Positions 8,673 to 17,621 are shown, counted from the first letter of the stretch. The stretch is DNA of 64,000 nucleotides from Martelella alba (GCF_005217455.1 NZ_SZPQ01000003.1:124001-188000), one strand, 5' to 3'. The notes: generated by a model not told the origin, from the sequence alone. A program made the numbers and translations.

Positions 8673-9101
8673 ATGACAAAAATCATCCATGATGAAGAAG
8701 CCCTGCTGGCGATGAGCGAACAGGACTATATGAATGCGGCCCAGCTTGATTTCTTCCAGCGGCGGCTGATTGCCGAGCGCCAGGACCTGGTTGAACACCT
8801 GGAGTCCCTGAAGTCCGAAATCACCAAAAGCGACGACGCTATCGGGGACGAGGTGGATAAAGCCATGCGTGAAGAGGAACTGCGCTTCCTGTTCCGGCAA
8901 ATCGACCGGGCAAGTCGTTTGCTGCCGAAATACGACGCCGCGTTAAACCGCATCAAAAACGGCAACTATGGCTATTGTATCGAAACTGACGAGCCCATCG
9001 GCCTAAAGCGGTTGCTTTTGCGGCCTATCGCCGAAAGAAGCATCGACGCCAAAGTCACCCAGGAAATGCGCGAGCCGCTGTACCGCAAAGTGGCGGATTG
9101 A
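8673..9101 (+). CDS. zinc-independent DksA paralogue (DksA2-type)
   Basis: DksA-family proteins bind in the RNA polymerase secondary channel and act with ppGpp. The 142-residue protein has the coiled-coil and keeps the acidic tip pair (D59 and D62 in IGDEVDKA). The four-Cys zinc finger is reduced to one cysteine: C102-I-E-T105 and S123-I-D-A126 replace the two CxxC motifs. This is the pattern of cysteine-poor DksA2 proteins, which in Pseudomonas substitute for DksA when zinc is scarce. GGAG precedes the ATG. The Zur-like box upstream fits such a role. Confidence 0.85.
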   Translation: MTKIIHDEEALLAMSEQDYMNAAQLDFFQRRLIAERQDLVEHLESLKSEITKSDDAIGDEVDKAMREEELRFLFRQIDRASRLLPKYDAALNRIKNGNYGYCIETDEPIGLKRLLLRPIAERSIDAKVTQEMREPLYRKVAD

Positions 9102-9111
9102 TCATCAAGGC

Positions 9112-9141
9112 CGGGGGAGGCCGCCATCGGGACCGCCCCCG
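9112..9141. terminator. hairpin between convergent dksA paralogue and pbpG
   Basis: CGGGGG (9112-9117) pairs with CCCCCG (9136-9141), with further GG/CC pairing inside, in the 52-bp gap between two convergent genes. No clear T-run is present, so this is a plausible but weak bidirectional terminator. Confidence 0.35.
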
Positions 9142-9153
9142 CGCGGCGCCTGT

Positions 9154-9990
9154 TCAGGCCAGATGCGTCAGCCAGTTCTTGATATGAATGGCGTCGGTAT
9201 AGTGGGTATAGCTGCCGTTACCGCCCAGGATCACGATGTCATAGGTATGGCGGCCGCTGGTGGTCCGGATGAGCAGGCAATGACCGGCTTCGTCGGTAAA
9301 GCCGGTTTTCTGCAATTCAATATGCCAGGTGGGGTTATTAATCAGGCCATCGGAGCTGCGATAGACCAGCTGCCCCTCGCCGGGAAAGACTGTATAGGTT
9401 TTGTCGGTGGAAAATTGCCTGATAAGCGGGAAGCGATAGGCATAATTGAACATCTGCAATAAATCCACGGCGGAAGAAATATTGCGGGGCGTTAGGCCGG
9501 TGGGGTCGTTAAAGTGCGTATGATGCATGCCCAGCTGTCGCGCCTTGAGGTTCATCCGTTTGACAAAGGCGGGCCGTCCGCCGGGATAGGCCCGGCTCAA
9601 TGCCGAAGCGGCCCGGTTTTCCGAAGACATCAGAGCAATATGCAGCATATCACGGCGGCTCAAGACCGAACCCACCGTCAGCCGGGAATGTGTTCTTTTC
9701 AGTAAATCGCGATCATCCGACCGTACCTCGATTTTCTGATCAAGCCGAGGTTTGTTTTCCATTACCACAATGGCTGTCATCAGTTTGCTCAGCGAGGCGA
9801 TGGGATAGGCCTGGCGGGCGTTTTTCGCCAATAGCACCCTACCGGTATTTTCATCAACAACCAGTGCGGCGCGGGATTGCACCGTCGGCGGCGCGAGCGG
9901 CGCGGCCACGGAAGAAAAAGTACTGGCGAGACCCGACAATAGCAGGGATAGCGCGCAACATCCCCGGCAAACAGAGTTAATCCTTAACAT
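9154..9990 (-). CDS. pbpG: PbpG, D-alanyl-D-alanine endopeptidase (PBP7-like)
   Basis: Periplasmic low-molecular-weight penicillin-binding protein that cuts D-Ala-meso-DAP cross-links. The 278-residue protein has an N-terminal signal sequence and all three active-site motifs in order: SxxK as ASLSKLM (about residue 67), SxN as SSEN (about 122) and KTG as QKTGFT (about 230). Length and motif order match peptidase family S11. The gene is convergent with the dksA paralogue and divergent from the zinc importer. Confidence 0.93.
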   Translation of the reverse strand: MLRINSVCRGCCALSLLLSGLASTFSSVAAPLAPPTVQSRAALVVDENTGRVLLAKNARQAYPIASLSKLMTAIVVMENKPRLDQKIEVRSDDRDLLKRTHSRLTVGSVLSRRDMLHIALMSSENRAASALSRAYPGGRPAFVKRMNLKARQLGMHHTHFNDPTGLTPRNISSAVDLLQMFNYAYRFPLIRQFSTDKTYTVFPGEGQLVYRSSDGLINNPTWHIELQKTGFTDEAGHCLLIRTTSGRHTYDIVILGGNGSYTHYTDAIHIKNWLTHLA

Positions 9991-10150
9991 GGAGATTCGA
10001 GACCTGACGTATACGAAAAATAAATGTCATATCGAAGACGGCCATTGGCGCGCATCGATCAATTCCGGCCCTGGTTCGGCCCGGGGAGAGATTACAATCA
10101 GTGGGCAAACTTGTACACTAACACGCTAACTCATAAAACCATTTAAAATG

Positions 10151-10163
10151 TAACGTTACGTTA
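10151..10163. promoter_or_regulatory. 13-bp dyad TAACGTTACGTTA
   Basis: Exact arms TAACGT and ACGTTA surround a single central T, between pbpG and the zinc importer. It may be an operator for an unidentified regulator. It is distinct from the Zur-like site 50 bp downstream. Confidence 0.3.
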
Positions 10164-10213
10164 GCGCTGATGACCAAACCGGCGTGAAAGGCTTGGCAAA
10201 TTCGAGGTGGGAT

Positions 10214-10233
10214 GTTATGTTATATTGTATCAT
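10214..10233 (+). promoter_or_regulatory. Zur-box-like site upstream of zinc importer
   Basis: GTTATGTTATATTGTATCAT contains the quasi-palindrome ATGTTATA-T-TGTATCAT (10217-10233), which matches the Zur operator core at most positions. It overlaps a plausible -10 (TATGTT, 10216-10221) that is 17 bp from a TTGGCA -35 (10193-10198). This supports zinc-dependent repression of the downstream genes. Confidence 0.7.
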
Positions 10234-10255
10234 TAACAACGCATCCCTTCAAATA

Positions 10256-10396
10256 ATGAAACCGACCTCTTTTCCCCGCTTTCCGCGGGAATGTCCACAC
10301 TTACTCACGGCCTCCGGCGGTATGCGGTTGCTGGGCGCCGGCATGGTCCTGCTGGCGCTGTGGGGCGTAATACATTGGGCCTCGCTGCTGCCATGA
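10256..10396 (+). CDS. 46-residue putative membrane peptide, coupled to the importer ATPase
   Basis: A small open frame starting MKPTSFPRFPRE and ending in one hydrophobic segment (LLGAGMVLLALWGVIHWASL, about residues 24-43). Its stop overlaps the ATPase start (ATGA at 10393-10396), as between the other genes of the operon. A shorter start at 10321 (MRLLGAGM) would encode just the membrane segment. It lies directly after the Zur-like box. No Shine-Dalgarno is obvious before the longer start. I do not recognise the peptide; it may be a leader or a small transporter partner. Confidence 0.4.
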   Translation: MKPTSFPRFPRECPHLLTASGGMRLLGAGMVLLALWGVIHWASLLP

Positions 10397-11106
10397 TTAC
10401 CCTTGATAATCTCGTCATGGGCTACCGCGGCCTGCGCGTGGGTCTCCCGGTCAGCGGCACTTTCCAAAGCGGTAGTCTGACCGCCATTATCGGCGCCAAT
10501 GGCACAGGGAAATCCACCCTGCTTAAGACCATCGCCGGCTTGCTGCCGCCGGTGGCCGGCCGGGTCCTGTTCGCCGACGGACGGCGCCCCCGGATAGCCT
10601 ATTTGCCGCAACAAGCGGAAATGGACCGGCAGTTTCCGGTTAATGTCATCGAAGTGGTCGCTATGGGCTGCTGGCCGCGCACCGGGCTATTGCGCCGTAT
10701 CGGGCCGCGGGATCAACGCCGCGTTCTGCGGGCTTTGGAGCGCGTGGGACTAAGCAGTCTGGCGAACCGCTCCATTGAAGCGCTGTCCGGCGGCCAGTTT
10801 CAGCGCATGCTTTTTGCCCGTCTGCTGGTGCAGGAGGCGCCGCTGGTGCTGCTGGACGAACCTTTCACCGGGATTGATATCCAGACCTGCGATTTACTGC
10901 TGGCGGTGATTGAACAACTGCATCGCGACGGCCGCACCGTTTTGGTGGTATTGCACGATCATCAGCAAGTGGCGCGGCATTTTCCGGAAACGCTGCTTTT
11001 ATCGCCGGAATGCCCCGTATGGGGCAATTCCGCCGATGTTCTGTCCCGTTGGCGGGGCCGGACGGAATCCCGTTTCCACTCCACTGCTTATATCCGGGCC
11101 GTCTGA
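10393..11106 (+). CDS. zinc ABC transporter ATPase (AztA/ZnuC-like)
   Basis: Cytoplasmic ATPase of a metal ABC importer, 237 residues from the ATG at 10393, which starts MITLDNLVMGYRGL. Walker A is GANGTGKST, the signature LSGGQFQR, Walker B VLLDEPFTGID and the switch His is in VLHDHQQVA. An upstream start 34 codons earlier lies inside the small coupled frame and is not needed. Gene order ATPase-permease-binding protein, and family resemblance, point to the Azt type of zinc importer over classical znuABC. The substrate is inferred from the binding protein. Confidence 0.88.
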   Translation: MITLDNLVMGYRGLRVGLPVSGTFQSGSLTAIIGANGTGKSTLLKTIAGLLPPVAGRVLFADGRRPRIAYLPQQAEMDRQFPVNVIEVVAMGCWPRTGLLRRIGPRDQRRVLRALERVGLSSLANRSIEALSGGQFQRMLFARLLVQEAPLVLLDEPFTGIDIQTCDLLLAVIEQLHRDGRTVLVVLHDHQQVARHFPETLLLSPECPVWGNSADVLSRWRGRTESRFHSTAYIRAV

Positions 11107-11990
11107 TGATAATGCATTTTTTTCTCGACCCTTTCCAAAACTTCGGCTTTATGCGTCGGGCGCTGGCGGCCTGTTGCGCCTTGTCGCTCAGTACCGCGCC
11201 GCTGGGGGTATTTTTGCTGCTGCGCCGCATGAGCCTGGTGGGAGACGCCTTGTCCCATGCCATTCTCCCCGGCGTGGCGATAGGCTACCTGATCTCCGGC
11301 ATGTCGCTCCTGGCGATGGGGGTGGGCGGATTCATCGCCGGTCTTCTGGTCGCGCTGCTTTCCGGCTGGGTAAGCACATTGACGCCGTTAAAAGAGGACG
11401 CCACCTTCGCCGGTTTTTACCTGGGTTCCCTGGCGCTCGGCGTCACGCTGGTGTCGTTGCGGGGCTCCAGCGTCGATTTGCTGCACCTGCTGTTCGGTTC
11501 GATTCTGGCGGTGGATATCGCGGCCATTCGCTTTGTCGGCCTTATCGCCACCTTTACTTTTCTTTGTCTGGCGCTACTGTATCGCGCCTTGGTCATCGAG
11601 GCGTTCGATACGGCCTTTTTGCGGGTGAACGCCCGCGGTTACCCCAAGCTCATCCATGGCGCCTTTCTCGGCTTGCTGGTGTTGAACCTGGTGGCGGGTT
11701 TCCAGATCCTCGGCACCCTGATGTCGGTGGGTCTGATGATGCTGCCCGCCGTGGCGGCGCGTTGTTGGTCGGCCCACCTGCCCGCGACGCTGCTTATCGC
11801 CGCGGTCATCGGATTGCTCAGTTCCTGGATTGGCCTGATGTGGTCGTTTTACGCATCGCTGCCGGCGGGACCGGCCATTGTGCTGTCGGCCAGCGTGATC
11901 TTTTTTCTATCGATAGTGTTGGGCCCGCGCGGCGGATGCGCGCAGATGCTGCGGCGGCGGAAAGTGGCAATCAACGAGGAGAGCGAATGA
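11106..11990 (+). CDS. zinc ABC transporter permease (AztB/ZnuB-like)
   Basis: ABC-3 family permease, 294 residues with about eight hydrophobic segments. It contains the family motif LRRMSLVGDALSHAILPGVA near residue 40 and GTLMSVGLMMLPAVAARCW near residue 200. The ATG at 11106 overlaps the ATPase stop (TGATG); a second ATG two codons on is equally possible. The stop overlaps the binding-protein start (ATGA), so the three transporter genes are coupled. Confidence 0.88.
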   Translation: MIMHFFLDPFQNFGFMRRALAACCALSLSTAPLGVFLLLRRMSLVGDALSHAILPGVAIGYLISGMSLLAMGVGGFIAGLLVALLSGWVSTLTPLKEDATFAGFYLGSLALGVTLVSLRGSSVDLLHLLFGSILAVDIAAIRFVGLIATFTFLCLALLYRALVIEAFDTAFLRVNARGYPKLIHGAFLGLLVLNLVAGFQILGTLMSVGLMMLPAVAARCWSAHLPATLLIAAVIGLLSSWIGLMWSFYASLPAGPAIVLSASVIFFLSIVLGPRGGCAQMLRRRKVAINEESE

Positions 11991-12865
11991 AACGTTTAGC
12001 GTTATCACTGGCGATAGGCATTGCCCTGGCCAGTCCCGCGGCCATGGCCGAAACGGTCAATGCGGTGGCCAGTTTTACCGTGCTGGCGGATATCGTCAGG
12101 GAAGTGGGCGGCGAGCATGTCAACGTCACCAGCCTGGTGGGACCCAATGGCGACCCGCACAGCTTCGAGCCGGCGCCCAAAGACAGCCAGGCGCTGAATC
12201 GGGCCGATGTGGTATTCGTCAGCGGCCTGGGATTGGAAGGCTGGATGAATCGCCTGATCAGCGCCTCGGGCTATAAGGGTAAGCCGGTGGTGGCCTCGGA
12301 TGGCGTGGCGACGTTGCATATGGAAGAAGACGGGAAAACCATTACCGATCCCCATGCCTGGAATAGCGCGAAGAATGGCGCCATTTACGCCCGTAACGTG
12401 ATGAACGCCTTGATTGCCGTTGATCCCGCTGATGCCGATTATTTCCGCAAGCAAGGCGGCGCGTATATCCAGCAATTGGAAAAGCTTGACAAATGGGCCA
12501 AAGCGCAATTTGCCGCCATCCCGCAAGACAAGCGTAAGGTCATCACCAGTCATGATGCCTTCGGTTATTTCGGGGCGGAATATGGCGTGGAATTCATGGC
12601 GCCGGTGGGCTATTCCACGGAATCGGAAGCCAGTGCCAGCGATGTGTCCGGCCTGATTAAGCAAATTAAAAAAGAACACATCAAAACGTATTTTATGGAA
12701 AACCAAACCGATCCCAGGCTGGTCAAACAGATTGCCGCCGCCAGCGGCGCGAAACCGGGCGGGGAGTTATACCCGGAAGCGTTATCCACGGCCGAGGGTC
12801 CGGCGTCCACGTATATTTCGGCATTCAAGCATAATGTACAAACCATTGTCGATAGCATGAAATAA
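11987..12865 (+). CDS. zinc ABC transporter substrate-binding protein (AztC/ZnuA-like)
   Basis: Cluster A-I (TroA/ZnuA) periplasmic binding protein, 292 residues with a signal peptide cleaved near AMA-E22. Likely metal ligands are H58 (GDPHSFEP), H123 (DPHAWN), H189 (TSHDAFGYF) and an acidic residue at E264 (LYPEAL). A histidine at the third position is typical of zinc-binding members; manganese-binding members have Glu there. It lacks the His-rich loop of ZnuA, as AztC proteins do. The start is chosen at the ATGA overlap with the permease, preceded by GAGGAGAG. Confidence 0.87.
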   Translation: MKRLALSLAIGIALASPAAMAETVNAVASFTVLADIVREVGGEHVNVTSLVGPNGDPHSFEPAPKDSQALNRADVVFVSGLGLEGWMNRLISASGYKGKPVVASDGVATLHMEEDGKTITDPHAWNSAKNGAIYARNVMNALIAVDPADADYFRKQGGAYIQQLEKLDKWAKAQFAAIPQDKRKVITSHDAFGYFGAEYGVEFMAPVGYSTESEASASDVSGLIKQIKKEHIKTYFMENQTDPRLVKQIAAASGAKPGGELYPEALSTAEGPASTYISAFKHNVQTIVDSMK

Positions 12866-12895
12866 CGCCTGCGTTTATACGCTAATCCCTTGCCG

Positions 12896-14500
12896 TCAAG
12901 CCGATGGACGGCGTTCCAACGATGCGTTCAGTGTTTCCTGAGGTTCGATACGGTGATGGTTGAATACCATCACCGCGTTGATAAGTCGCCGGGTTCGTTC
13001 CCGTAGACCGTCCGTGACCGAGGCCGTTTCGCCCACCAATAGCGCATTTTGCTGCATGGCTTCGTCTAACCGGGCCACGGCGATATTCACCTGATCAATG
13101 CCCACCGATTGTTCCGCGGTCGACAGACTGATTTCATCGATCATTTCATGAACCCGGGTGACTTGCGCCACAATGTCGTTCATCACGTTGCCGGCGTTAT
13201 TGACCAGATCGCTACCCGTGGTGACTTTCTCCACACTGTCGTCGATAAGCGTTTTGATCTCCTTGGCCGCATTGGCGCAACGCTGCGCCAGCGAGCGCAC
13301 CTCGCCGGCCACCACCGCGAACCCCCGTCCCGATTCGCCGGCCCGGGCCGCCTCTACGGCGGCATTCAACGCCAGAATGTTGGTTTGAAAGGCGATACTG
13401 TCTATAACACTGATAATTTCGCTGATTTTTTTGCTGGACCCGGCGATATCCGCCATGGTGGTCACCACCTGTCCCACCACTTCGCCCCCCAAGCGGGCGG
13501 CCTCGCTGGCGGATTTGGCCTGTTGGCTGGCATTATGGGCGGTATCGGCGTTATTTTTAACCGTGGCCGTCATCTGCTCCATGGAGGCGGCCGTTTGCGT
13601 CAGACTGGACGCCGCGTCCTCGCTGCGCGAACTGAGATCGCCATTGCCTCTGGCGATTTCGTCGCCGGCGCGGTGCAACCCGGCGATCTGTTCGCTGACA
13701 TCATCGGTCAGGGAGCGCAGGTTCAATCCGGACTGGTTCAGCGAGCGCAAGATCATGCCGATTTCGTCCACCCGATTTAGCGAAACGCCGCTGTCGAACC
13801 GGCCGGCGGCCACATCGAGCGCTTGGCGCAATACCCGCTCCAACGGTCGCGACACCATGGCTTCGGTCCAGAGCGTGGCCAAGAGCGTGGTCATCACAAC
13901 AGGCGCGGCAATCAACGCCATGCTTTTGTCGGGCACGCCGACGATATAAGCGCATAACAGACTGAGCAGAACGACCGCCGCCATACCGCAGCGGATCCGC
14001 CAGCGCACCGGCATGATTTGCCGCCATGACATCCAGCGGGCCAAACCGCGCCGCACCACCAGTCCTTGATGGAAAACCACGCCGCGGGCGTTGCCCGCCT
14101 TAACGTCGCGATAAAACCGTTCGGCTTTCGCGACATCATCGCGGGTTGGCTTGGTGCGCACCGACAGATACCCCGTCAGATGACCATTACGTACCACGGG
14201 CGTCACATTGGCCCGCACCCAGTAATGATCGCCGTTTTTGCGGCGGTTTTTCACCAGCGCCGTCCACGAACGGCCGGATTGAATGGTTTTCCACAAATCG
14301 GCAAAGGCCTCGGCGGGCATATCGGGATGCCGGACGATATTATGCGGCTGCCCCAGCATTTCCTCCGCGCTATAGCCGCTGGCCTGTATAAATGCCGCGT
14401 TGGCGTAAGTGATATGGCTTTGCGGATCGGTGAGCGACATCAACGTGGCATCATCGGGCAGGATATATTCATTCTGGGTAACAGGGAGATTACTGCGCAT
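12896..14500 (-). CDS. Aer-like PAS-containing methyl-accepting chemotaxis protein
   Basis: Energy/redox-taxis receptor, 534 residues. An N-terminal PAS domain (about 15-115; [33 protein letters not shown] in two adjoining parts) is followed by a hydrophobic hairpin (about 168-210), a HAMP-like segment and the MCP signalling domain. The MCP hairpin tip is seen around [20 protein letters not shown]. This is the Aer layout, in which FAD sits in PAS and the protein feeds CheA. A sigma-28 promoter lies 43 bp upstream. The E. coli protein is slightly shorter (506 residues). It could be one of several Aer paralogues. Confidence 0.88.
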   Translation of the reverse strand: MRSNLPVTQNEYILPDDATLMSLTDPQSHITYANAAFIQASGYSAEEMLGQPHNIVRHPDMPAEAFADLWKTIQSGRSWTALVKNRRKNGDHYWVRANVTPVVRNGHLTGYLSVRTKPTRDDVAKAERFYRDVKAGNARGVVFHQGLVVRRGLARWMSWRQIMPVRWRIRCGMAAVVLLSLLCAYIVGVPDKSMALIAAPVVMTTLLATLWTEAMVSRPLERVLRQALDVAAGRFDSGVSLNRVDEIGMILRSLNQSGLNLRSLTDDVSEQIAGLHRAGDEIARGNGDLSSRSEDAASSLTQTAASMEQMTATVKNNADTAHNASQQAKSASEAARLGGEVVGQVVTTMADIAGSSKKISEIISVIDSIAFQTNILALNAAVEAARAGESGRGFAVVAGEVRSLAQRCANAAKEIKTLIDDSVEKVTTGSDLVNNAGNVMNDIVAQVTRVHEMIDEISLSTAEQSVGIDQVNIAVARLDEAMQQNALLVGETASVTDGLRERTRRLINAVMVFNHHRIEPQETLNASLERRPSA

Positions 14501-14542
14501 GCTCGGGACCTGGCGTGAGAGGAAACAGCGTACTGAATCAGC

Positions 14543-14569
14543 TTATCGACTGTCGCCGCCGAAACTTTA
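14543..14569 (-). promoter_or_regulatory. flagellar sigma-28 (FliA) promoter of the Aer-like gene
   Basis: On the minus strand TAAAGTTT (14569-14562) is followed by an 11-bp spacer and GTCGATAA (14550-14543). The FliA consensus is TAAAGTTT-N11-GCCGATAA, so 15 of 16 positions match with exact spacing. The start codon is 43 bases downstream. This predicts class-3 flagellar expression. Confidence 0.88.
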
Positions 14570-14689
14570 CAGGCTTGTCCCGCGCCCCGGGCAAATAGGA
14601 AAATACGCATACCCGAGGCTACGCTTGTCGCCATCATCCCGGATGACGGCCCCCCGGCGGGCGTATCGCACAATCCGGCCCCTTAACAC

Positions 14690-14715
14690 GCGCCGGCGGG
14701 CTAACCCGCCAGCGC
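14690..14715 (-). terminator. GC-rich hairpin over the helicase 3' end
   Basis: GGCGGG-CTAA-CCCGCC (14695-14710), extended by GCGC/GCGC after one mismatch, spans the helicase stop codon. There is no T-run after it, so it may act as an mRNA 3'-end stabiliser or a weak terminator. Confidence 0.4.
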
Positions 14716-16836
14716 GGCGAATTGGATATTGCGCTCGGTGGGCAGCGCATCGAACTTGATCGTGTAGTAACGGTCCTTTTGCTGCACGGCCATTACCGTA
14801 CCGGCGCCGAATACGGGGTGGGCAACCCGTTCGCCGACGGCATAACGGGCCGTCAGGGAATGCAGCCGTTGCTGATCGGAGGCGAAGGCGCGCCGCCACA
14901 GGGTTTTTAGACCATCGTCCAGCGGCGCCGCGAAATCGATATTCTCCTCGCCGGCATCGAAGATGAAACGCGATGGGTATTTCACCAGGCCGTCATTGGC
15001 GACGCCTTCCGCATCGCTCAGGTATAACCGGTCCATGGCGCGGGTCATGGCCACATAGGCCAGGCGCCGCTCTTCTTCCATTTCCTCCTGGGAGCTCACC
15101 CTGCGACTGGGAAACACGCCTTCGTTTAAACCACAGAGAAAGACACAGGGGTATTCCATGCCTTTGGCGCTATGGATGGTCATGAGTTTGACGGTATCGG
15201 GTTTTTCCTCGTCGTCGAGATGGCTGAATAAGGCCACCTGCGCCAGAAAATCCTCCAACGCCGCGTCGTCATCCTCCGCGGCCCTTTGTACCGCGCGCTT
15301 AAGCTCCGCGACGTTATCCAGCCGCTCCTGATCCCCCTGTAGCCGTAAATAAGCCTCATAGCCGCTGCGGTCCAATAATGTCTGGAGAACGGTATCCAGC
15401 GCCTGCGAGCGGCGATGCTCCCGCCCATGCAGGATGGCCGCCAGATAATGTGCCGCGCCGGTGCCTTTAAGCAGCGGCGCGTTGATATTGTCCTGCAGCG
15501 CCTGGAACAGGCTGGTCTGATGTTGTTCCGCATACGACCGCAGCGCCTCGAGCTTCTTTTTGCCGATTTTGCGCGGCGGGACGTTGACGGTGCGCAGGAA
15601 GGCCAAATCATCCCCGACGGTCACCATACGCAAATAGCAAAGGATATCTTTGATTTCCCGTCGTTCATAAAATGCGCTGCCGCCGAAAATCTTATACGGC
15701 AGTTTGTTCGCTACAAACCGTTCTTCCAGCATGCGGGTCAGATAATGCGCGCGATAAAGCACGCCGATATCGCCGGCCGGTATGCCGTCGGCCAGCAGGC
15801 TGTGGATTTGCGCCACAATCCAGTCCGCTTCTTCTTTATCGTTTTTGGCATGAAAATAACGGGGTTTCGGCCCATCGGTTTTGACGGCATGCAACGCTTT
15901 GGGAAAACGCACGGTGTTTTTTTCAATAAGCGTATTGGCCGCCGCCAGGATGGCCGGCGTGGAACGGTAATTGGCGGTCAGCGCGACGGTGACGGCCGCG
16001 GGATACGCCTTGGGAAAATCGAGAAACAACCGCAGGTGCGAACCGCGCCAGGAATAGATGGTCTGATCCGGATCGCCAACGATAAATAAATTGCCGTGCT
16101 TCCCCGCCAACAGTTGCGCCAGCTTATACTGTCTTTTACTCACATCCTGAAATTCGTCCACCATGACATATTGCATCCGGTCCTGCCATTTCCGGCGAAT
16201 ATCGGGAAAGTGTTCCAGGATCCAGGTGGCGAAGTTAATGAGATCGTTGAAATCCACCCCGAAGCATTTTTTTTGTTCATACAAATAGCGCAGAAAAATT
16301 TCTTCGTCCCGATCGCCGGCCTCGGTAAACCGGGTTTTCAATTGTTCGTTATCCAACTGATAGATATCATCGATATAGGTACTGGCGTGCAGTTTCCGCG
16401 CTTCCAATACCTCATCCAGAGTACGCTTGATGGTCGTGTCCCGCAGAGTCAGACCCATATCGCTGAAAATTCTTTGCAGGATCTGTTTGAGATCCTCCAT
16501 ATCCAGCAAGGTAAAATCCCGGGGAAAATGCAAGACGTGAATGTCTTCTTTGAGCAATTGCACACAAAAGGCATGGAAGGTACAGATATAACCCAAATCC
16601 TGATCGCCCAATGCCTTGCGCACACGGCGTTTCATTTCATTGGCCGCCCGGTTGGTGAATGTGACGCAGAGAATGTTTTTAGGCGCTATCCCAAGGGTTG
16701 AAACCAAATAGCAATAGCGGTCGGTCAGGGTGCGGGTTTTACCCGTGCCGGCGCCGGCCGCGACCCGTACCGCGCCTTCGGTGGTGGTGATGGCGGTTTG
16801 CTGTTCGTGATTACTGCCGTTTGGCGGATGTTGCAA
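14701..16836 (-). CDS. UvrD/PcrA-family superfamily 1 DNA helicase
   Basis: 3'-5' ATP-dependent DNA helicase, 711 residues. Motifs in order: Q-motif NHEQQTAI, Walker A AGAGTGKT, Ia FTNRAANEMKRR, II VDEFQD, III GDPDQTIYSWRG, IV with LTANYRS, V LMTIHSAKGMEY and VI RRLAYVAMTRA. The C-terminal YAVGERVAHPVFGAGTV is a PcrA-type tail domain that binds RNA polymerase in PcrA. It differs from the standard enterobacterial UvrD and Rep, so it is probably an additional paralogue with a role in repair or replication-fork rescue. The exact role is not predictable from sequence. Confidence 0.9.
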   Translation of the reverse strand: MQHPPNGSNHEQQTAITTTEGAVRVAAGAGTGKTRTLTDRYCYLVSTLGIAPKNILCVTFTNRAANEMKRRVRKALGDQDLGYICTFHAFCVQLLKEDIHVLHFPRDFTLLDMEDLKQILQRIFSDMGLTLRDTTIKRTLDEVLEARKLHASTYIDDIYQLDNEQLKTRFTEAGDRDEEIFLRYLYEQKKCFGVDFNDLINFATWILEHFPDIRRKWQDRMQYVMVDEFQDVSKRQYKLAQLLAGKHGNLFIVGDPDQTIYSWRGSHLRLFLDFPKAYPAAVTVALTANYRSTPAILAAANTLIEKNTVRFPKALHAVKTDGPKPRYFHAKNDKEEADWIVAQIHSLLADGIPAGDIGVLYRAHYLTRMLEERFVANKLPYKIFGGSAFYERREIKDILCYLRMVTVGDDLAFLRTVNVPPRKIGKKKLEALRSYAEQHQTSLFQALQDNINAPLLKGTGAAHYLAAILHGREHRRSQALDTVLQTLLDRSGYEAYLRLQGDQERLDNVAELKRAVQRAAEDDDAALEDFLAQVALFSHLDDEEKPDTVKLMTIHSAKGMEYPCVFLCGLNEGVFPSRRVSSQEEMEEERRLAYVAMTRAMDRLYLSDAEGVANDGLVKYPSRFIFDAGEENIDFAAPLDDGLKTLWRRAFASDQQRLHSLTARYAVGERVAHPVFGAGTVMAVQQKDRYYTIKFDALPTERNIQFAALAG

Positions 16837-16944
16837 AAAAATAACCTCATGATTTTATCAAGTGCCGTGCGCTTGCGCCATGCCTTACGCGCCGGAAGAT
16901 GGACCCAACCGCGCCGTTTATTCAGCCGGTCGTGGCGTGCCCCG

Positions 16945-17538
16945 TTAACGGAGCAACGCCTCATTTTCCGGCACGTCGGGATAAACCGTTAAAAACGAAA
17001 ATTGCAGATGGTGCATCAGTTCACGCAGGATCAGCAACGTGGCGGCGAAATCTTTGTCGCCGGGTAATCCCTCCCAGGCGGCGGGCCGGCCGCGGATGAC
17101 CGCCGCCAACCGATCGAAAGTTCTCTCCGCCGCCTCCAGCGTGAGCATCATCTCCGGCCGGTCAGGCAAGCCCGCCAATAGCCCTATGCGATACAACGCC
17201 GAATCGGTTGTGCAGAGAACGGCCCCGTGGGGAATATGCCGGCTTAAGGGCATTATCCGCTCTTCCACCGCCATGATGGCGTTTTCCATTTCGTTTTCGG
17301 CGGGCGGGCGATGGTGGAAAAAGCGCGCGGCGATAACCCCGTATCCGTCAAACGGATACGATGACGGCGCCTTTCCGTCCGCGGCGGTAATAAGCCAGCC
17401 GGTTTGGTCGCCGATATGCAGCAGGGCCGGCACAGAGGGCAGGCGTTCACTGAATTGGGCGAACCGACGCAGCAGGGGTTCCCCGGGTAACGATACCGGG
17501 TTTTCGCCGGCGTTCAAGGTGGGCGGTGAAGGCGGCAT
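16945..17538 (-). CDS. unrecognised conserved-looking protein next to CHAD gene
   Basis: A 197-residue soluble protein starting MPPSPPTLNAGENPVSLPGE, with GAGG seven bases before the ATG. A longer in-frame start would reach into the CHAD gene and is unlikely. Visible stretches are ALLHIGDQTGWLITAADG, PFDGYGVIAARFFHH, NEMENAIMAVEERIMPL and LRELMHHLQFSFL. There is no signal peptide or membrane segment. I do not recognise the family. It lies 83 bp downstream of the polyphosphate-binding CHAD gene in the same direction, so a linked function is possible. Confidence 0.6.
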   Translation of the reverse strand: MPPSPPTLNAGENPVSLPGEPLLRRFAQFSERLPSVPALLHIGDQTGWLITAADGKAPSSYPFDGYGVIAARFFHHRPPAENEMENAIMAVEERIMPLSRHIPHGAVLCTTDSALYRIGLLAGLPDRPEMMLTLEAAERTFDRLAAVIRGRPAAWEGLPGDKDFAATLLILRELMHHLQFSFLTVYPDVPENEALLR

Positions 17539-17621
17539 AACGTCCTCAAAAGCGGCGAATGATGCCTGCCACTTTACCCCTTGCCGCGGCAGAGTCAAAC
17601 GTCCTTGCGCAACGCGAACCC

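Noticed and set aside
12005-12706. 233-codon open frame antisense to the zinc-binding protein gene
   Set aside because: Antisense shadow of a secure gene.
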